A DNA stretch of 9,114 nucleotides from Thermoplasmata archaeon (GCA_021847855.1 JAJZOT010000046.1:1-9114); one strand, 5' to 3'. Shown: positions 1 to 6,619, counted from the first letter of the stretch. Made by a program: numbers and translations. Notes: generated by a model not told the origin, from the letters alone.

Positions 1-676
1 TCAACTCCGAGACATCTGATTTACATTCCATTTTCACTGTCACACTCTTCCCTCTTGCTGCATAGTTCAGATTTATGTCCTTCATGTATCCCATTGTGGA
101 TATGAGTGAAACCGATTCATCATGTGAATGGATCTCATTGTATATGAGTGCAAGAAACAGGTATGCCATGAGCGAGAAGAACATGTGAACCCTTATCTTA
201 TGTGGAGTCCAGTGGTACAGTGGAAATGCCATGTCCACTGTATTTATTGTCCTGATACAGTGTTCAACCCTGTTTCTCTTCCTGTACAGATCAATGACGT
301 TTTTTGCATCCATGTCCATGATGCTTGTGAATATGGCGTTCTTTCCCATCATGGATAGACGCCGATTCATCCTTTCCTGATCTATTTCAAGCGATGGAAG
401 CAGTACTGTTTCATTGAGGTTTTCAGATTCCAGATATATACGGGCTTTCTCCATGGAATCAGAATCACCTGAATCCATGATCCTCTTCACTCTTGCCATT
501 ACCTTATCCATCCGTTTCATGAACTTTGCCCTTCTTCTCTTCTCAAGGGACTGTGAATGGTACAGTATGATCCTGTGTTCCCTCCCGTATACATTCCTGG
601 AAAGTTCAATATGGGAATCATTTTCAACAGAAAGTTCCATGATGTCATGGTGATCGGACTTTTCCAGAACATTATT
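1..676 (-). pseudogene. C-terminal half of an IS4/IS1634-like DDE transposase, N-terminally truncated
   Basis: One minus-strand frame is open from an in-frame TAA at 677-679 to the left edge, about 225 codons, and continues outside the window. The translation carries the IS4-superfamily signature Y-x2-R-x3-E-x6-K in the form YRKRNRVEHC...N (Tyr codon at 284-286, Glu codon at 263-265), with the terminal Lys replaced by Asn. This Glu would be the third catalytic carboxylate of the DDE site. After it comes the usual hydrophobic helix of these transposases (KIRVHMFFSLMAYLFLALIY). Upstream is a charged stretch (VYGREHRIILYHSQSLEKRR) like the segment that follows the second Asp in IS1634-type enzymes. 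Family members are usually about 450-550 residues, so the N-terminal half with the first two Asp residues is absent: the frame is closed at 677 and the next bases are the promoter of the neighbouring transporter. The first in-frame ATG is at 640. It is most likely an inactive IS remnant. The family call rests on motifs only. Confidence 0.75.
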
Positions 677-752
677 TTATTCCTTGTTAAGTCTTTAAAA
701 TATGTCGAATAACTTTTCATTTAGAACCAAATTTTAACAGGTTAGAATGGAG

Positions 753-763
753 CTATAAATATT
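753..763 (+). promoter_or_regulatory. TATA box of the MFS transporter gene
   Basis: CTATAAATATT matches the archaeal box A consensus. Its centre lies about 27 bases before the ATG at 784, the normal archaeal TATA-to-start distance, so transcription probably begins at or next to that ATG and the mRNA is leaderless. Confidence 0.7.
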
Positions 764-783
764 TCATAATGTTGTATATTAAC

Positions 784-2142
784 ATGGTAGAGCATGATTC
801 TAAAACGGAGAACATAGCTGGTAGACTGGAAAGGCTACCCTTCAGCAGATTTCATGTGAAATTTGCTCTAATGTTGACCAGCGGAGAGTGGGCTGAGAGC
901 CTTATGCTATTGGGTAATGGTGCCATACTAGGACTTGTTGCTGCAACCTTTGGGTTGACCGGAAATCTTTCAATATACGCACTTCCGGCTTTCTTCTTTA
1001 TAGGAGAATTTCTAGGGTCAATCTTCTTTGGAAGACTTGCCGATACACGAGGCAGAAAAGCTGTGTTCCTGTATAACCAGCTGATTTTTGGTATGGGAAT
1101 GATCATAGCAGGATTCATGATGGACTGGCAGTTGGTTGCCATTTTCGTGCTTATTGGGGGTATTGGGGTTGGAGGAGAATTTCCTCTTGTGGATAGTTAC
1201 GGTACCGAAGTGTTCACTGGAAAGCACAGAGGAGCCTGGCTTGCTCTTATATACACAATTGCAGTCACAGCCGCCCCATTGATCATTTACATCACCTCCC
1301 TTACTGCCAATGCAGGTTATTATTCATTCAGAATACCTCTCTGGTTTATGGGTTCAGCCGGTATAGCAGTATGGATTATCAGATTCAGGTTGAAAGAATC
1401 TCCCCGGTGGCTTGCAAACCACGGAAAGATGAAAGAAGCCGAAGGAATGATGGACGACATAGAGGAAGAGGTTAAAAAAGAAACTGGAAACAAGGAACTT
1501 CCACCGATTTCAGACAATCTCGAAGTGCCGGTCCAGGTCTCGAGATACAAGGACATATTTGCAAAGGACGTCCGTAAAACAACAATAATGATGGCTATAT
1601 TCATGTTTTTCCAGTCTGGAATTTTTTACGGTTTTGTGATCTTCGCACCGAATCTTGTAAAAATAGCATACCCAAAGAGCGACCCACTTGGTGGAGCTGC
1701 CGTAATATTCTCAGGATTCGTTGTAGGGAGTATATTCAATATATTCATAATTGACAGGATCGAAAGAAAGTGGGGAATCATCTTGTTTGCAGTACTTGGA
1801 GGAGTGTTTGGTACTTTCTTTGCAGTGATACATGGGTTTGATCAGGTAGTCATTTTTGGATTTCTGACAGCTTTTATGCTCTGGAACTTTTCCAATTTCA
1901 TGCATCAGTACAACGCTGAAATATTCCCAACCAGGGTAAGAACAACGGCAGCGGGATTCGTCTATTCTATAAGCAGGATATCCACTACGATTCTTGTGCT
2001 TTTCATAGTGTTATTCATCGGAGCGCACAATGCACCAGGCATATTTGCATTTGTGTGGATACTTGTCATAATCGTTTCATTAGTGCTCATAGTTCTTGGT
2101 CCCAAGAGCACAAGGAGGTATGTGGAACAGATAGCCAACTGA
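784..2142 (+). CDS. MFS transporter, sugar-porter/metabolite:H+ symporter type
   Basis: A 452-residue, 12-helix major facilitator permease expected in the cytoplasmic membrane. The start at 784 (MVEHDSKTEN) is preferred over the in-frame ATG at 769 because the TATA box predicts transcription to begin at 784. Visible family motifs are motif A in the loop between helices 2 and 3 (GRLADTRGRK, from residue 83), GGIGVGGEFPL in helix 4, the sugar-porter-like ESPRWL (from residue 205) at the end of helix 6, a long charged central loop (about residues 210-265), and NAEIFPTRVRTTAAG (from residue 377) after helix 10. These mark the sugar porter / aromatic- and carboxylic-acid:H+ symporter branch. In an acidophile, import of a sugar or organic acid with protons is plausible, but the substrate cannot be read from the sequence. 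It stands alone between a transposase remnant and a decayed region, with no neighbour that suggests a substrate. Confidence 0.9.
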   Translation: MVEHDSKTENIAGRLERLPFSRFHVKFALMLTSGEWAESLMLLGNGAILGLVAATFGLTGNLSIYALPAFFFIGEFLGSIFFGRLADTRGRKAVFLYNQLIFGMGMIIAGFMMDWQLVAIFVLIGGIGVGGEFPLVDSYGTEVFTGKHRGAWLALIYTIAVTAAPLIIYITSLTANAGYYSFRIPLWFMGSAGIAVWIIRFRLKESPRWLANHGKMKEAEGMMDDIEEEVKKETGNKELPPISDNLEVPVQVSRYKDIFAKDVRKTTIMMAIFMFFQSGIFYGFVIFAPNLVKIAYPKSDPLGGAAVIFSGFVVGSIFNIFIIDRIERKWGIILFAVLGGVFGTFFAVIHGFDQVVIFGFLTAFMLWNFSNFMHQYNAEIFPTRVRTTAAGFVYSISRISTTILVLFIVLFIGAHNAPGIFAFVWILVIIVSLVLIVLGPKSTRRYVEQIAN

Positions 2143-2149
2143 GAAACCC

Positions 2150-2170
2150 ATAAAATTTTCTCATTTTTTT
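2150..2170 (+). terminator. T-rich archaeal terminator after the MFS gene
   Basis: Eight to thirty bases after the stop codon there are two T runs (ATTTT followed by CATTTTTTT). Archaeal RNA polymerase stops at such T tracts without needing a hairpin. No strong stem precedes them. Called from position and composition only. Confidence 0.45.
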
Positions 2171-2215
2171 ATGATGCCTTTAATGGTTTGCGGAATTAGT
2201 AAAACGCAGCCATTA

Positions 2216-2552
2216 TCAAACTTTTATTATTACGGCGTTGAATTCAACCCCTAACGCTGGTTTTTTCATTTCTGATAGATCTCCATGGTCAGGAATCTGG
2301 AGTGCCTTTCCAAATATATTTTGACATTTTCATTCATCGCTGTATTATTTCTATTGTTTCATTGGGTTTCTGCAAAGGTGTGAACGCGTGTACCGCAGTG
2401 TTAGATTCGATCGTAAAGTTTCACATCGCGTTTTATGGTCTTAAATAGAACATATAGATCGTCCACTGTCTATATCTTCCGAAAGCTCTAACCCTGTTCT
2501 TCCTGCTGATCTCAATAGGCAGGAAACGGGGGAAGTACTCAGAGAATATCAT
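2216..2552 (-). pseudogene. Frame-broken coding remnant, family not recognised
   Basis: The 545-base gap between 2143 and 2687 has no intact gene, but the minus strand shows consecutive short peptide-like pieces. The first, 2552-2433, is a 39-codon frame (MIFSEYFPRFLPIEIS, then RKNRVRAFGRYRQW). In the next frame, 2469-2401 continues with TVDDLYVLFKTIKRDVKLYD. After an in-frame stop comes HCGTRVHTFAETQ (2400-2362), and after another stop MNENVKIYLERHSRF...QK (ending 2266). A last piece starts in an ATGA overlap at 2269 (MKKPALGVEFNAVIIKV, stop at 2216). The pieces are rich in Arg, Lys, Glu and Tyr, use ATA and AGA/AGG like the real genes, and abut in order, as expected of one gene broken by a frameshift and stops. 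A weaker extension (HILQGYNNLE) lies upstream near 2555-2585. I do not recognise the family. It may be a mobile-element or viral gene, and chance cannot be excluded. Confidence 0.35.
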
Positions 2553-2638
2553 TATTCAAGGTTGTTGTAACCCTGCAAGATGTGGCCCGTTAAGGATTAA
2601 AGACTCTCATCTTTAGCCTCGGAGTGGTTAATATACTA

Positions 2639-2652
2639 TCTAATCCATTAGA
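2639..2652. repeat. Inverted repeat just upstream of the TATA box, possible operator
   Basis: TCTAAT-CC-ATTAGA is a perfect 6-base inverted repeat with a 2-base centre, ending seven bases before the TATA box of the synthase gene. Flanking CTA (2636-2638) and TAG (2654-2656) extend the symmetry if one base is skipped. This is where archaeal activators or BRE-side repressors bind, but no factor is known for it. Confidence 0.4.
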
Positions 2653-2658
2653 GTAGAA

Positions 2659-2670
2659 CTTTATATAAAT
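2659..2670 (+). promoter_or_regulatory. TATA box of the synthase/CoA-transferase operon
   Basis: CTTTATATAAAT is a near-perfect archaeal box A. Its centre is about 25 bases before the ATG at 2688, which points to a leaderless transcript and supports that start. It would drive both this gene and the overlapping CoA-transferase gene. Confidence 0.75.
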
Positions 2671-2687
2671 CCCGTAAATTTTCTCCC

Positions 2688-3734
2688 ATGATTACCGACG
2701 ATACACTGAGGGAAGGAATGCAGGCTCCAGGAATGAGCTTCAGCATAGAGGAAAAGAAACAACTATCACGAAAAATAGCCGACTGTGGAATAGAAAGAAT
2801 ATTATTATCGTATCCTCCGGCCCATAAATCAGAGTGGGAGATTGCAAAATATGTCTCTTCAGAAAATATATTCAAAAGAGTATACGGCCTTGGAAGGGCG
2901 ATCCGGAAGGATATTGATAACATATATTCCACAGGATGCCATATTTCCCTGCACTTTCCGTTCGTGTATGATAATCTGGAAGATGTTTTTGAGGCCATCA
3001 AATATGCAGTATCAATTGATCCATATACTGAAGTCTCTGTTGTGGATATCACGCAGTACAAATTGAATGATCTAGTGAAGATCATAATGAGGCTTTCAGA
3101 CATCGGTGTTGAAACCATTCAGCTACCGGATACCATGGGAAAATCCAGACCAAGATCCATCGGTGAAATTGTACGGGAGGCAAAGAAAACCTCTGACTCG
3201 AAAATTGAAGTGCACTGCCACAATGATCAGGGATTTTCTCTTGCAAATGCCATAGCAGGAATTGAATCAGGTGCGGATTTTGTAGACACAACCTTTCTTG
3301 GAATTGGCGAGAGGAATGGTATAACCGATGCGTTTTCTATGGCCCAGTACCTGATGGACAATGGTTTCATGGACAAAACTTCTCTGGAAAGAATGAGAAA
3401 ACTCTCCGAGGAGATTCGGGATATTGTTGTAAAAAAGGCAGGCATTTCTTTCTTCATGAATAACATTCCCAACATAGGTAACAATATAATAACCCATACT
3501 GCTGGAACACATGCAGCGTTCTCCGGTGTATTTGGGGGAGAAAATTTTTCAGTAAATGCATACACGGGAAGATCCATGATAAAGCGCATCCTGGCGTCGT
3601 ACAAGCTTGATTTAGGAGAGGAGAAACTATCCAGACTCATGGATACTTTAAAAACCAGGTCCTCTGACGAGGGGAGGGTCATTCCCACTGATGAAATTAT
3701 TGAGGAGGCTCGCAAGTATGTACAGAGTAATTGA
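2688..3734 (+). CDS. DRE-TIM metallolyase-family enzyme (isopropylmalate/homocitrate/citramalate synthase-like)
   Basis: A 348-residue cytosolic TIM-barrel enzyme of the HMGL-like family, which makes or cleaves a C-C bond between acetyl-CoA and a 2-oxo acid using a divalent metal. Visible landmarks are DTLREG at residues 5-10 (Arg8 as catalytic Arg, Glu9 as metal ligand; homocitrate synthases also have REG where isopropylmalate synthases have RDG), LPDTMG near the middle, HCHND (176-180; His176 and His178 as metal ligands), GIGERNG (205-211), and HTAGTHA near residue 275, comparable with the HxSGIHx segment of the synthases. HMG-CoA lyases lack that last segment. The C-terminal LeuA regulatory domain is absent, as in homocitrate synthases, so feedback control by a branched-chain amino acid is unlikely. 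Odd points are REGMQ where relatives have REGEQ, and LLSYPPAHKSE where synthases usually read EaGfPxxSxxE. The start is fixed by the TATA box 25 bases upstream. Its 3' end overlaps the CoA-transferase start, so the products probably act together. The substrate is unresolved. Confidence 0.8.
   Translation: MITDDTLREGMQAPGMSFSIEEKKQLSRKIADCGIERILLSYPPAHKSEWEIAKYVSSENIFKRVYGLGRAIRKDIDNIYSTGCHISLHFPFVYDNLEDVFEAIKYAVSIDPYTEVSVVDITQYKLNDLVKIIMRLSDIGVETIQLPDTMGKSRPRSIGEIVREAKKTSDSKIEVHCHNDQGFSLANAIAGIESGADFVDTTFLGIGERNGITDAFSMAQYLMDNGFMDKTSLERMRKLSEEIRDIVVKKAGISFFMNNIPNIGNNIITHTAGTHAAFSGVFGGENFSVNAYTGRSMIKRILASYKLDLGEEKLSRLMDTLKTRSSDEGRVIPTDEIIEEARKYVQSN
3702..3709 (+). promoter_or_regulatory. Shine-Dalgarno site inside the synthase gene for the CoA-transferase
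   Basis: GAGGAGG lies eight or nine bases before the ATG at 3718, inside the end of the upstream gene. Leaderless first genes do not need such a site but internal operon genes do, so it decides the start at 3718 over the in-frame ATG at 3691. Confidence 0.7.
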
Positions 3735-4845
3735 ACTGGGGCATATAGTGGCGGGACCGACTGCCGGACTCATTATGGCTGAAATGGGTTTCGAGGTCAT
3801 AAAAATTGAAAGACCCGTAACCGGCGATATTTCCAGGAGCCTGGTGGGGCAAAGCGCTGGATCCTTTCCATATTACAACAGGATGAAAAAGAGTATTACC
3901 CTGAATCTCAAGAGCCATGAAGGAGTGGAGATTCTCAGAAAACTGATCAAAAGCGCCGATATCCTCATAGACAATTTCAGCTCTGATTTTTTGAAAAACA
4001 TTGATCTGGGCTATGACAGGATTCATGAACTCAACAGCAGGATCATATATGTCACGATCAGGGGGTACAGATCCGCCAACGGCATAGAGAGAAAGTCGCT
4101 GGATTATCCCATAGAGATCGATTCTGGCATAGCATACATGACAGGACTCAACAACAGGCCTCTCAGGGTTGGAGCATCGCTTGTTGACATGTTTTCTGCA
4201 ACAATGGCAGTAATTGGGACATATCAGGCTCTTCTTGATCGGGAAAGGACCGGTGAAGGCAAAGTGATCGATTCTTCACTCTTCCAGAATGCAATGTTCA
4301 TGATAGGACAGCATATTGCAACCTACCAGGTAACTGGAAAAGAGCTTGATCCAATAAATGAATCGGGGTTTGCATGGGGTATTTATGATTTTTTCAACAC
4401 CCTGGACGGGAAAAAGATATTCATAGCTGTGACAACCGATGCGCAGTGGGAGAAATTTTCAGAAATATTGAACCTGGAAAAAGAATATGTGGTAAAATAC
4501 AGGACAAACAAAATCAGGTTTGAAAACAGGAATGTCCTTATTCCAGAACTTCAGAAACATATTGAAAAATTTGATTCTGGAGCCATTGAAAAACTTCTGA
4601 ACAGTAAGGGCATCGTCTATTCATTCCTCAGAAGGCCATGGGATTTATTGACGGACTCCCTGGCAATTCAGCATATGAATTCTGTCAAATTTGAGGGAAA
4701 GGAGATGTACATGCCTTCTGTTCCGGTCTCGGACAATAGATCGGAACATGTGCCTGAACTTGGGGAAAACAACGTGGAAATATTAAGATCTCTTGGTTAC
4801 AGTGACATTGATATCTCACATTTCCGGAAAAATGGTTTTATTTAA
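3718..4845 (+). CDS. Family III (CaiB/BaiF) CoA-transferase
   Basis: A 375-residue cytosolic enzyme that moves CoA between carboxylic acids. The family N-terminus is clear (MYRVIELGHIVAGPTAG, then MAEMGFEVIKIERP and GD), followed by FPYYNRMKKSITLNLKS and ADILIDNFSSDFL, both standard for the Rossmann-like large domain. The predicted catalytic nucleophile is Asp157 in GASLVDMFSA, matching the Asp that forms the acyl anhydride in formyl-CoA transferase. The length is a little under the usual 380-430. The start at 3718 is set by a good Shine-Dalgarno site. The gene overlaps the preceding synthase-like gene by 17 bases, so the two are co-translated. Family members include succinyl-CoA:citramalate, mesaconyl-CoA, carnitine and formyl/oxalate CoA-transferases. 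With a synthase/lyase and a hydro-lyase beside it, a branched or hydroxylated dicarboxylic acid is the likely substrate, but this is inferred from context. Its stop overlaps the stop of the opposing gene. Confidence 0.88.
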   Translation: MYRVIELGHIVAGPTAGLIMAEMGFEVIKIERPVTGDISRSLVGQSAGSFPYYNRMKKSITLNLKSHEGVEILRKLIKSADILIDNFSSDFLKNIDLGYDRIHELNSRIIYVTIRGYRSANGIERKSLDYPIEIDSGIAYMTGLNNRPLRVGASLVDMFSATMAVIGTYQALLDRERTGEGKVIDSSLFQNAMFMIGQHIATYQVTGKELDPINESGFAWGIYDFFNTLDGKKIFIAVTTDAQWEKFSEILNLEKEYVVKYRTNKIRFENRNVLIPELQKHIEKFDSGAIEKLLNSKGIVYSFLRRPWDLLTDSLAIQHMNSVKFEGKEMYMPSVPVSDNRSEHVPELGENNVEILRSLGYSDIDISHFRKNGFI

Positions 4846-5318
4846 TCCCTGGTGATCAATTTTCTTGCATAATCGATCATTCCACCGGCTTCCAGTATTT
4901 CAAGCGCAATTCCCTGAGGGGGAGCTATATCCAGTTCCGAGTTCTGGGAAATGATCCTGTTCGCCTCCATTTGAAAATGCACCTCTTCCATATTTCTGAA
5001 GTCACAAGCCCCTTTTATTGTGCCCGGAAATAGGCCCACATTAATTGCATTCCTGTAAAAGAGCCTTGAAAAACTTTTTGCGAAAACAGCTTTAATTCCA
5101 AGGTCTTTTAGAAGAAGCGGCGCCTGTTCACGGGAAGACCCACTTCCAAAATTCTCCCCTGCGACAATTATGTCTCCGTCCTTCACTGAACCGGCAAAAT
5201 CTTTAACTACAGATTCCAGGCAGTGTTTCTTCTGTTCCTCAAGTGGAAGATGAAGATAGCCACCTGGTGCTATGGCATCGGTGTCCACATCATCCCCAAG
5301 AATGAAAACCCTTGACAT
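4842..5318 (-). CDS. Aconitase-family hydro-lyase small subunit (LeuD/HacB type)
   Basis: A 158-residue swivel-domain subunit that pairs with the large subunit encoded just upstream to form a heteromeric 3-isopropylmalate / homoaconitate / methyl-malate type dehydratase. Motifs are GDDVDTDAIAPG (8-19), the substrate-recognition loop YLHL (21-24), and GENFGSGSSREQAP (from residue 54), whose Ser-Ser-Arg-Glu segment binds substrate, followed by FSRLFYRNAINVGL. The loop after the conserved Tyr-Leu is known to separate isopropylmalate from homoaconitate users. Here it reads HL, which I cannot assign safely. Length is normal for archaeal LeuD. ATG at 5318 is preferred to the upstream in-frame GTG at 5327 because MSRVFILGDD is the usual N-terminus and the large-subunit stop lies one base before it. 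A weak GGGTG is the only ribosome-site candidate, which fits coupling by reinitiation. The stop codon overlaps that of the convergent CoA-transferase gene by four bases. Confidence 0.88.
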   Translation of the reverse strand: MSRVFILGDDVDTDAIAPGGYLHLPLEEQKKHCLESVVKDFAGSVKDGDIIVAGENFGSGSSREQAPLLLKDLGIKAVFAKSFSRLFYRNAINVGLFPGTIKGACDFRNMEEVHFQMEANRIISQNSELDIAPPQGIALEILEAGGMIDYARKLITRD

Positions 5319-5319
5319 C

Positions 5320-6543
5320 TTAAGCACCCGGCACCGTTATTTTTCCATTGATCGCACTAGCCGCCGCAACGTAAGAATTTGATATGTATACCTTGCTTTC
5401 CGGATCTCCCATCCTGCCCCTAAAATTCCGGTTGATATTTGTAATGCATACTTCTCCTTTTGCCAGAACACCCATGTGAAGACCTGCACATGCTCCACAT
5501 GTTGGTGGAGAAACTGTGGCACCTGCATCAATGAACGTATCAATTAACCCTTCTTTGATTGCTTCCCTGTAAATATTCCTTGTGGCAGGTACAATTATTG
5601 CCTTCACACCGTCCTTTACCTTTCTTCCATCCATCATCTCTGCAGCTTCCCTGAGATCCGAAATGGTTCCATTGGAGCAGTTTCCGATGTAAACCTGATC
5701 TACGTGAGTTCCAGCATAATCCGAAGCCTTTGCAATGTTTCCAGGAGAATATGGAAAAGCAATCAGTGGATCAATTTCTGAAATGTCGATTTTTATCTCT
5801 GTGACAGCTGAATCTTCATCGCTCTGTAGATTCCTGAAATCGGTTGTTTTTGACCTGTTAAAGATAATTGATGTTTTTGCACCTGCTTCCACTGTCATAT
5901 TTGCTATTGAGAGATCGTCATCCGTGTTGAGGTTGCACTCCCTGGCTATATTGAATTCCATGGATCTGTAATTAGCCCCATTTGTACCGAGAATTGACAT
6001 AACCTTCAGAATGAGATCCTTGCCTGTCACGTATTTCTTCCTGTTTCCCGTAACATTTAACAGTGTTGTTTCCGGAACCCTGAACCATGTCTTTCCCAAT
6101 GAAAGAAGGGCAGCCATGTCCGTTGATCCCAGCCCTATTCCCATGGCTCTTGCAGCACCCGCTGTAACTGTGTGAGAATCTGTTCCAACAACGACCATTC
6201 CTTCCTTGATCATTCCTTTTTCAATGAGGAGCGTATGTTCGATGCCTTCACCGAATGGAACCAGATCCCACCCCTCCTTTCTGGCAAAATCTGACATGTA
6301 CCTGATATTGTTTGAACTTGTCGTGTCCTTTGGTGGATATATATGATCGTTGACAACAACTACCCTTCCCCTGAATCTCACATTGTCTTCGTTTATCTTC
6401 TTCATTGTGTCCAGTGTAAGGGGGCCAAGCACATCGTGCATATACGCCATGTCAGGTTCGCCCCAGACGAAATCACCTGATCGTGCCTCATGTCCGGAAA
6501 TCCTGGAAAAGAACTTTTCGGCGGATGTGAATCCCGTTTCCAT
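5320..6543 (-). CDS. Aconitase-family hydro-lyase large subunit (LeuC/HacA type)
   Basis: A 407-residue subunit that carries the [4Fe-4S] cluster and, with the small subunit next door, dehydrates and rehydrates a 2- or 3-hydroxy acid. Cluster ligands are Cys289 in IGNCSNGTISDL and Cys349/Cys352 in SPPTCGACAG. Other family motifs are DH(I/F) near residue 65, GTDSHTVTAGAARAMGIGLGSTD (one block with the substrate-binding Ser-His), and NRNFRGRMGDP near the C-terminus. Length is close to the 415-425 of archaeal LeuC. Bacterial-type LeuC is longer. It begins a two-gene minus-strand operon; a TATA-like box about 25 bases upstream suggests a leaderless start at 6543. No LeuB-type dehydrogenase is in the window, so leucine, lysine-type or isoleucine (citramalate) routes, or acid degradation such as mesaconate hydration, all remain possible. 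Substrate specificity cannot be read off. Confidence 0.88.
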   Translation of the reverse strand: METGFTSAEKFFSRISGHEARSGDFVWGEPDMAYMHDVLGPLTLDTMKKINEDNVRFRGRVVVVNDHIYPPKDTTSSNNIRYMSDFARKEGWDLVPFGEGIEHTLLIEKGMIKEGMVVVGTDSHTVTAGAARAMGIGLGSTDMAALLSLGKTWFRVPETTLLNVTGNRKKYVTGKDLILKVMSILGTNGANYRSMEFNIARECNLNTDDDLSIANMTVEAGAKTSIIFNRSKTTDFRNLQSDEDSAVTEIKIDISEIDPLIAFPYSPGNIAKASDYAGTHVDQVYIGNCSNGTISDLREAAEMMDGRKVKDGVKAIIVPATRNIYREAIKEGLIDTFIDAGATVSPPTCGACAGLHMGVLAKGEVCITNINRNFRGRMGDPESKVYISNSYVAAASAINGKITVPGA

Positions 6544-6562
6544 AACTCATAAGTGCTTCCCA

Positions 6563-6572
6563 TGTACATATC
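6563..6572 (-). promoter_or_regulatory. TATA-like box of the leuC-leuD operon
   Basis: Read on the minus strand this is GATATGTACA, a weak box A centred about 25 bases before the leuC ATG at 6543. The spacing is right for a leaderless transcript but the match is poor, so a bound activator may be needed. Confidence 0.4.
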
Positions 6573-6584
6573 TGTTTCCCATGA

Positions 6585-6596
6585 AAAATATTTTAA
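6585..6596 (+). promoter_or_regulatory. TATA-like box of the HTH_10 regulator gene
   Basis: AAATATTTTAA is AT-rich with a box A-like core, about 27-29 bases before the ATG at 6620. No comparable box stands before the alternative ATG at 6581, so it favours the later start. Confidence 0.4.
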
Positions 6597-6619
6597 CTCA
6601 TGACGTATACGATTCGACA

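Larger units (their letters stand above)
6543..6601. promoter_or_regulatory. Divergent control region with two pairs of direct-repeat octamers
   Basis: The short gap between leuC and the regulator gene holds TAACTCAT twice (6543-6550 and 6594-6601) and TTCCCATG twice (6557-6564 and 6576-6583, 19 bases apart, close to two helical turns). The TATA-like box for leuC (6563-6572 read on minus) lies between the two TTCCCATG copies, and the box for the regulator (6585-6596) lies between the second TTCCCATG and the second TAACTCAT. This is the layout of an operator serving both promoters, possibly for the regulator encoded alongside. Confidence 0.5.

Noticed and set aside
128..358. Plus-strand open frame of 76 codons
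   Set aside because: It lies opposite the conserved C-terminal catalytic region of the transposase and is a Cys/His-rich shadow translation.
769..785. ATGTT-7 bases-AACAT inverted repeat at the first transporter start
   Set aside because: Arms are only five bases in AT-rich sequence, so it could well be chance.
2171..2254. Short plus-strand frame MMPLMVCGISKTQP... in the 545-base gap
   Set aside because: It has only 27 codons, overlaps the T-rich terminator region, and has no promoter or ribosome site of its own. The minus-strand pieces across the same bases look more like coding.
2555..2640. Possible tRNA or small RNA with GGCCCG and CCTCGGAG segments
   Set aside because: No cloverleaf could be folded by eye: no T-loop GTTCRANNC and no matching acceptor arms.
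3227..3715. Long minus-strand open frame of 162 codons opposite the synthase-like gene
   Set aside because: It mirrors the codon structure of the plus-strand gene, which has clear motifs throughout. The minus-strand translation shows no recognisable domain.
6350..6619. Plus-strand frame extending the HTH_10 regulator about 90 codons upstream
   Set aside because: It runs antisense through the conserved N-terminus of leuC, has no family match, and no promoter precedes it. The core of the regulator begins at about 6620.
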